Assembly: GCF_036669915.1 (NCBI RefSeq)
Contig: NC_089319.1
Location: 558,001 to 622,000, forward strand
Source: Pocillopora verrucosa
Lineage: Eukaryota > Cnidaria > Anthozoa > Scleractinia > Pocilloporidae
Direction: 5' to 3'
DNA length: 64,000 nt
Shown here: positions 57,501-64,000 of the stretch, piece by piece
Layout: each line of letters begins with the position of its first letter
Position numbering within the stretch: the first letter of the stretch is position 1
Made by a program: the position numbers and the translations under genes
Notes under the pieces: generated by a model
Told to the model about the DNA's origin: nothing
Seen by the model: only the letters and a program-made list of their open reading frames with translations
Database searches by the model: none

Positions 57501-60089
57501 AGGCTTCTCCAAAAGCTATTTTCCTAAAATTTTATCCGTTTGTATTCATCTTACTTAAAAAAATTGGGTTGCAAAGGGACAAAATACTCACGAACCTCTT
57601 ATGAAATGTATTTGTTATCCAATACTATTGCAAGAAGAGTAAGTATTTAGACAAAATAACTCATTATACCAATACGAGGAGAAGAGTCTTGTGCCAACTC
57701 CCCCTCCTTCCCCGCCGCCTTTAATTCAGACATTGTGAGATTGTTGTACAGGGAAGGTCGACGGGTGGTGCGGGGTTCTCAAGCAAGGGCCAAGGAGATG
57801 AAAAGCCCCGTCTATGCTTCACTTCACGTCTTTTCAAAGAACTTTCGAGCAAAGTTGGATTTTTTATTGTGAAACAATTATCACTTCCACTCTGCAGGAG
57901 ATTTTCATAATAGGAACCGACTCATTTCAGTTGTGTTCAAACTGTGCAAGCGAATAATTAGCCCCATCAACATTACAAGTTTTTATATAACCGCACCCGA
58001 CAAAATCCACGAATATTACAGTGTATTTTGACTTCGGCTTGAAAGTGCTAAAGCCCCAAATTACCCTTTTTTTCGGGATCTGAAAGGGCTTTAGTACAGT
58101 TTTATGGAAAAAGGGTCAAGATTTTATTCTCACACTTATTTAAATCTCCTATTCAATAATAATCACTGAACTATAAACATATATAGTTAGAGGTGGCAAG
58201 AAGCTAAATTCTACAGTTTTACGACTTGAGAGATAATGCATCAACCCTGGGCCATTTTTTTCAGTCACTTTACAGGATTACGCTAGAGTTGAGGCTGAAC
58301 CCTCTTCAATTGACTGGGAATCCTAAAACGAAAACTAAAATAATAAACATATGACGTATTCCAATGATAAAAACCAAAAGACGCCAAACGTATCACAAAT
58401 TAGTAAAACACACTTTTCGCGAATAGTTTGCAACCGGCGCCGGGCGCGGTAAAAGATTGATGATATCAACCAAGATACGACGAGGTTTGTGATCGTCACG
58501 TAGTCGATCAAACTTACAGTTCCAGCGAAAGCTATTGAAGAATTATGTTCCAGTATGTGCCCTGATCTGTGGTCAGACTAAGGGCCTGTTTACATGGAGG
58601 TGGGGGACCCCAGGTCAGTGAGGTAACCCGCCTAGCCGTGGTCGAAAAATAAAACGCGTTTACATACAATCTTACAACCCTGAAGTGCTGAGGTGAAGTT
58701 TCTTGAGGTTGTTGTTGCGCTTGCAATTAAGGAGTTTGGGCAGAGGCGTTCCAAGCTCACATCTCGAAAAAGACGAAAGATTAATAATCGGACACATATG
58801 TATTTATTCATGAAAGTGTCACGCGTTGTGTTACGCGGTGTTTGCTTTGGTGAGGAACCGTTGACTTAATACGTTATACGGAATAGTTTAGGAAACCAAA
58901 TATGGTTGATTTACATCGCTAAATATTCTTAAATGTGAACATTTTACACTCCTTGTGTATCCGTTGCGGTTTCTGGTGATTTCTGCCATGAGACGACTAG
59001 GAAATGTACAAAGTTTTAAAACATACATGTTTCGCTCTTGAGCTTTTTGCCATAACCACGACCCTGGCATGGCGGGTTACCCTACCTTGACACGTTTACA
59101 TGGCAAATTGTCACCCCGTCTGACAGGGTTACCCTACCCGCCTAAGTGCATCACCCCACCTATCATGTAAACGTGGTCAAAATAAAATAAGAAGTTATAT
59201 GGACAGGCGGGTTACCCCACCTAGGTGGGTTAACTCACCTACCTGGGGTCCCCCACCTCCATGTAAACAGGCCTCGAGCATGACACGATATTTTATTCAC
59301 ATCCTTACTTTTACTTTCACGTACTTCGTGAAACGAGACCCAATCATTGATGAGATTTATCAGTAAAACCACAAAGCTTTCAAATTTCCATGACACCAAA
59401 GCAGGTACCTACAGAATATTTATAAATAGGGGATTCTGTTGATAATCGACAAAGGAGGCCATACAATCTCAATATAAATACAAGTTTTTTGGATAATTTG
59501 AAACCAGCGCCAATGGCCGTAAAACTGCAATCTGTGTCGTGCGAAAAAATGCAATCAGTCGGCCCAAAGAGCGGCCGGAAAAACAAAGATACTGGGTCTA
59601 ACTGATTGTATTAAAATTGAAAATCGAGTTTGGTTTTGACTTAATCAACCAAAATGAATTGATAAACCCTCGTAGTCAATGGAAAATCATATTTAAATAT
59701 AAGTAGTGATTGAAGTACAGAAAAATGTGAAGGACTGTCTTTTCAACATTTTCTCTACGAATCATTTAATAGTCCTAATACCCTACATGTTATGTATAAA
59801 ACTAGTTATTAAGTGATGCATATGTCCATTCGATAAATTGCTCAGAAAAGAGCCGGAAAAAAAACAAAAATAGCAGTTTTTGTAGGTCGCGTATTCCTTA
59901 CGTCAGGAGATGTTCATGCAAAAAATATATACTCTGAGAAAATTGAAAAAAACAAATGACTAATTCCTGCAGATTGCACTGTTAGGCCAACACCACCATT
60001 ATTCAACTCCGGAGTTTAAAGACCAATAACAATCAGCCTTCAAAACAGAACTGGCCTTACACGTGAGAGAAAGTGCTAGCAAGGGCATG
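54542..60089. repeat. Between G5 and G6: duplicated flanks, no gene
   Basis: 54542-55575 matches 29367-30380. 55770-56880 matches 37110-38600. 56880-58330 matches 30420-31830. 58755-60089 matches 31832-33372. It contains a complete MITE at 58582-59274. No protein-coding gene is supported. Confidence 0.7.
58582..59274. mobile_element. 0.7-kb MITE with about 50-bp inverted ends
   Basis: The left end GGGCCTGTTTACATGGAGGT is mirrored by ACCTCCATGTAAACAGGCC-type sequence at the right end, and the inverted similarity continues through GGGGGACCCCAGGT and GTAACCCGCCTAG. Internal gggttaccc motifs repeat. No coding capacity. A truncated copy without the left end lies at 31832-32346. hAT-like origin is possible but no 8-bp target duplication was confirmed. 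Confidence 0.75.
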
Positions 60090-63000
60090 TCACTGAAGAA
60101 ACGTGATGATCACTCCACCATGTTCATCGGTATTGAGACAACATTCATTGTGCTGATTTGTCCCACTGTTAAAAGATCCTCCCCCTCCCCCACAGGAAAA
60201 CTGTTCATAAGCTCCACCATTTCCTCCAGAGTAACCTCCACCTCCTCCAGCTCCACCGTTGCCTGTACGTAACCCACCGCCACCTCCGAACCCACCCCTG
60301 CCATATCCACCATTTCCTCCTTGAAGATATCCTTGACCTCCATTTTTACGGGACTGTGTATCTTGCCCATTACTGTAGAAGCCGCCGCCGCCGCCACCAT
60401 CTACAATAAACGAAAAGTGAGAAGCAGTTATCTCATAAACGGCTCCAAATTGTTTACTTGTTTAAGAGCGTTTAAACGACGATTCGTAATATTATCAATT
60501 AAGTGCACTTCTCAATTTTTGGAAGTTTATTTAATAGTATTATTAGGTAGTCAATTGCTAGAAATAGAAAAGCTTATTTGGACAAGAGAAATGTAATGAA
60601 GTGATGCCCATGTATATTGACGGATCAATGGTGAGCAGTAAATAAATGTGTACGATTTCTAAAAACTGAACTGGAAACCCAGTTGAACTTTAGATATTCT
60701 GAGAGGTGCCTCCGAGAAAAGAAAACCTTCAAAGTTAGAATTAATAATTTTAATAATTAAGTTCCGATAAATCTTATTGTCGTCTTCCTATCCTGGTGAA
60801 CTGAAAAAACTGATTGGTTTTTTTTTCCTTCCTTCTCCGCTTACCTGCAAATTGACCACTCGTTTTTCCTCCGTGTCCGTTGCTTCCTCCTGACCCCAAA
60901 GGCGAATTGTTCCCTGCATTTCCTGTTGTGTTTATGGACGCATCACATCCTGGATGTTGTTCTGACATATTTTTAATTCCCCCTCCACCTCCAGCTACGA
61001 TCAAAGACTTGTTGTTTTCTCTCACCACGAATGTACCTCCACCACCTCCGGCATTTTTTTGGTTTGAATTCCCTTTTCTCCCTTTTTGACCAACAAGTAC
61101 ATGAATGATCTCATCTTTGGTCAAAATGAAGTTTCCAATCATCCTTGCCCCTCTTCCTCCGGTTTTGATGATACTGTCCTCACCATAGCCCCCTGGGGCT
61201 CCTATTGCTTCTATTCTGTATTCACCAGTGCGTGGCACAGTCCACAGTTGAATGCCGCTGGATAATGTTACTTGTCCGTCATGGTCTTGATCTTTGTAAT
61301 GACTACCAATCGAGTCTGGTCCCTTCCTTCCAATCATACCAAGATTTGTAAACACAGCAGTAAATCCTGCGAAAAAACATACAATAAAAGTGAAAGTTTT
61401 GATACTAATAAGAAATTTGTCCAAATTTTCTTGCCAGTATTACCAACTACCGCTTGAAAAAATATTCCTGCAGGTTGAGCAGAATAAGATAAAGGAGAAA
61501 AAGCTCCTAAAATCCCTTTAGCAAAATCAAAGCGGGTTCATAAAAGGTTTCCATTCTCTTCCCGCTCTGTTAATGATTACGTCACGTACGAAACAATCCT
61601 CTACCCATCTGTAGATACGGAAACTGTCACCCCTCCCCCTCCTCCCCTCCGCTCCTCTCCCCTCTCAGCAAATAAATGTATATCATCTTGATTAGCCATT
61701 TGACTGGTGGTTTTTTTGTTTATGGTGTCCACATAAACATCATCTAAATTTTAAATTTAATCACAGATTTTACTGATTAAAATAATAATGTACCTGAACA
61801 CGAGCGTCCATCGCCAGTGTATCCTTCCTTGCATGTACAGTAATAGGAACCCACAGTGTTGGTACAGTATGCATTGACGTCACAGGCAATGTTTCCACTG
61901 ATGCATTCATCGTGATCTTGTTGTTAATTTAGCAGGGAAACAGTAAATTGTACTAAGTTGACAATCATGGCCACATAACACAAAAAGAATGTTTACATTT
62001 CTTCCAACAAAATGGACAATGCCTGCAATATTAACCCTTTAAGCTCTAAGAGTGACTGGCATCTAATTTCTCCATACCATATCAGCCCTGAATCAAACAT
62101 TAAGGTCACAAGAATAAAGGAAATGATCACCAACTAAAGAAACTCTTGATTGTCAAACAAATTCTCCTTGTCAGCACCTTAGTAAATGTACAGAGAACAG
62201 TATGGAGAACATGAATACTGATGTTAGGGTGTAAAGGGTTAAAGCAAGAATGTTTTTCAAAACTTTATTAAAATGTAATGTGGTTGAACCCTGTCTATTT
62301 GCTTATCTTCTTTTTCCCTTTGGGGTATTTTTTTTCTTTTTATTCTACAGCTGAAACTGCGCAATGCATTGTTTTCAGGACGGGTGCGATTTTTTTACAT
62401 CTTAAAGCAACCAAGGTCGCTACAAAAAAACGACAACTCAAACACAAAATGAAAGCTACAATGGGTTAAATGTGATTTACCTTCCAAATTCATAACACAG
62501 TAAACCAACACTGCCTTCCCAGTGCCAGATGGATCCAGCCAGTATTTGTTGCTTGCGGTGTCTTTCCCTTCGCTTGCTGTTATTTCACGGCATGAACGTG
62601 CTGGTAACTCCTGTATCGAACCCAAGGGAGCTGGTACGGGTAAAAATGTTGAAAATAAAGTATTCGTAAGCGCAGATGGAAAGGAAAAAGTGAAAAGCAC
62701 GAGAGAATAAAAATGAGGCTCGAATTCCATTCACTTGAATGTCCTTCTTTGGTTGTGAAATATTTCAACGTTCTGTCAAGCACAACCCTCTAGGGAGACA
62801 GGACCCCCTCTCGCATAAACCCTTCGTTTGAGCTTCCAATTCTTCAAAGTTCTTTACTGACCTTAAGCTTCTTGTAGAAATGACGCAATCATTTTTTGTC
62901 AATGTTTATACATGTATCACAGTTGCTTTTTTTGTAAACGGAAGTTAACAAATATTTAAACTTAAAAGAAAAAAGAAAAGGATGAAATTTTCTATTTTGA

Positions 63001-63398
63001 TAGAGAAATTGATACCAAAGGGCACAGGAGATTGGAAAACACGGACTGTATGCAGCATGGTTTTTATTCAAAGCGCTTGTTAAGTTCTTACCTCTTCCGT
63101 TTAAACGGCGAATATAAAACCACGCTGGGTCTGAGCGGAAATTCTTGGGTCTTGCATCCTTTGTGCGGTTGTTTAATTCACAGATTTGTTCTTTTCTGTT
63201 GAAATTATAGCTCTGGCAGATAATTTCCCTTTCACATAAGATATCACAAATGTGAGGAGCCGCCACCGCCATTCTCTTAAAAGCGAAACCTTTGAGAGCC
63301 ATGCCACGAATGTTAATTTCTACCCTGCATTGATCCTCAGCGATTACAGGGTTGGTGATCGAAACACAGACAAGAAAATAATGAAATATCCACAGCAT
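60090..63398 (-). CDS. G6: secreted PAN, fibrinogen-like, EGF, glycine-rich protein
   Basis: Five coding exons: 63092-63398, 62481-62630, 61794-61916, 60845-61366 and 60090-60400; total 1413 nt, 470 aa plus stop, all phase 1 with GT-AG borders. The leader MLWIFHYFLVCVSITNPVIA is followed by PAN ([20 protein letters not shown]), a fibrinogen-like piece ([13 protein letters not shown] where others have YCDM), one calcium-binding EGF (DHDECISG, CTNTVGSYYC) and the ALK/LTK-type glycine-rich domain ([37 protein letters not shown]; last exon with NECC and VIITFLQ). G6 is the closest relative of G4 and keeps the EGF exon that G4 has lost. No lesion is visible. There is no transmembrane segment or kinase, so a secreted product is inferred; its partner is unknown. 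Confidence 0.88.
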
Positions 63399-64000
63399 TT
63401 TTCCTGAAAAACGAAATTCAGTGAGAGGTACGGGCCGGTATTACAACATCAGTGAATAAAATTGTTTCCTAAGGCTGACTGAGAACAGTGGACAATTAGA
63501 ATAGAAACCCCCTTTCTGTCATAAACTTATAAAAGAGAAACATGATTCGCTGTAGAATAATCTAAAAATTAGAGAGTTTTCGAAACAAAAGTTAAACTCT
63601 GTAAAAGGCATTCGTTTAGGGTGTGATGTTTCTTTTGTATGAACACAAATATTCGTAAACTGGTCAAGGATTCAAATCACATTAATTTTCCATCAGTTGA
63701 GTTTGATTCTCTTCGAATTCGTGGTATTCTTTCAGCGAAAGAAGAGTTAGATTACAGTGCTACTCTATTGGCCTCTGTGTGATGAATTTGAGCGACGATC
63801 TATTTAGTTTTGAATATCCTCTCGGTTCACTTTTTTTGAGACATGTCGAAAACGCTTTTGGTTTGAATTAACACAAACACAAAACTTGTGGACAGCTGCA
63901 TACTGGATAACGGGTCTGTTTTCAGGTTTAGCGTTGTCCATTAAAGCCCTCAGTTTTCAGAACATTTCTTCAAGAGAATTAAGTATTGAGTTGGATCTCT
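63399..64000. repeat. Upstream of G6, copy of 36214-36840
   Basis: Nearly identical to the G4 upstream region, including the leader just before the ATG (complement reads TTTTTCAGGAAAAATG). No promoter motif can be assigned. The duplication continues past the window edge. Confidence 0.75.

Noticed and set aside
1-64000. CRISPR arrays, bacterial operons, prophage or rRNA
   Set aside because: No regularly spaced repeats of that kind, no ribosome-binding sites and no dense ORFs. Splice structure and transposons show nuclear eukaryotic DNA.

Overview
The window is animal nuclear DNA, AT-rich, with short introns bounded by GT-AG. It most likely comes from an anthozoan cnidarian such as a stony coral. 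The basis is the secreted PAN/Apple, EGF and glycine-rich domain proteins encoded on the minus strand, together with Crypton-type, LINE, SINE-like and TTAA-type transposon remains that I recall from cnidarian genomes. The species cannot be read from the sequence.

The main content is a tandem family of six minus-strand genes, plus one stray exon, here called G0 to G6. Their common C-terminus is a two-exon glycine-rich domain that resembles the extracellular glycine-rich domain of ALK/LTK receptor tyrosine kinases. I see no transmembrane segment and no kinase: every copy stops shortly after the glycine-rich domain. In front of that domain the genes carry different mixtures of a signal peptide, a PAN/Apple domain, a short fibrinogen-like N-terminal piece, 0 to 8 EGF domains and, in one gene, discoidin (F5/8 type C) domains. 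Nearly all exons begin and end in phase 1, so they can be gained or lost without breaking frame.

Layout: G0, a relic glycine-rich exon (4227-4520). G1, intact, about 513 aa (5874-8388). G2, eight EGF exons and one frameshift (14544-19430). G3, a pseudogene with a LINE in intron 1 (22528-29366). G4, intact, no EGF, about 431 aa (33373-36213). G5, discoidin-bearing with a nonsense codon and a missing half-domain (47252-54541). G6, intact, one EGF, about 470 aa (60090-63398).

The spacing shows repeated segmental duplication. Bases 1-4520 are a diverged copy of 8934-14860. The G3-G4 segment (about 22-37 kb) is copied as the G5-G6 segment (about 46-64 kb) at an offset of about 25-27 kb. Comparing paired copies gives empty sites that date and delimit several insertions.

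Mobile elements: a 4.6-kb DNA transposon with about 1-kb terminal inverted repeats and TTAA target duplications (40848-45456, Kolobok-like) holding a decayed zinc-finger transposase; a Crypton-type tyrosine recombinase ORF whose active-site residues are changed (11956-13026); a 5'-truncated LINE (25012-26295); a tRNA-promoter-bearing element with short inverted repeats (11421-11698); and several MITE or fold-back elements. How the secreted proteins work is unknown. The domain types suggest extracellular carbohydrate or protein binding, which is inference only.
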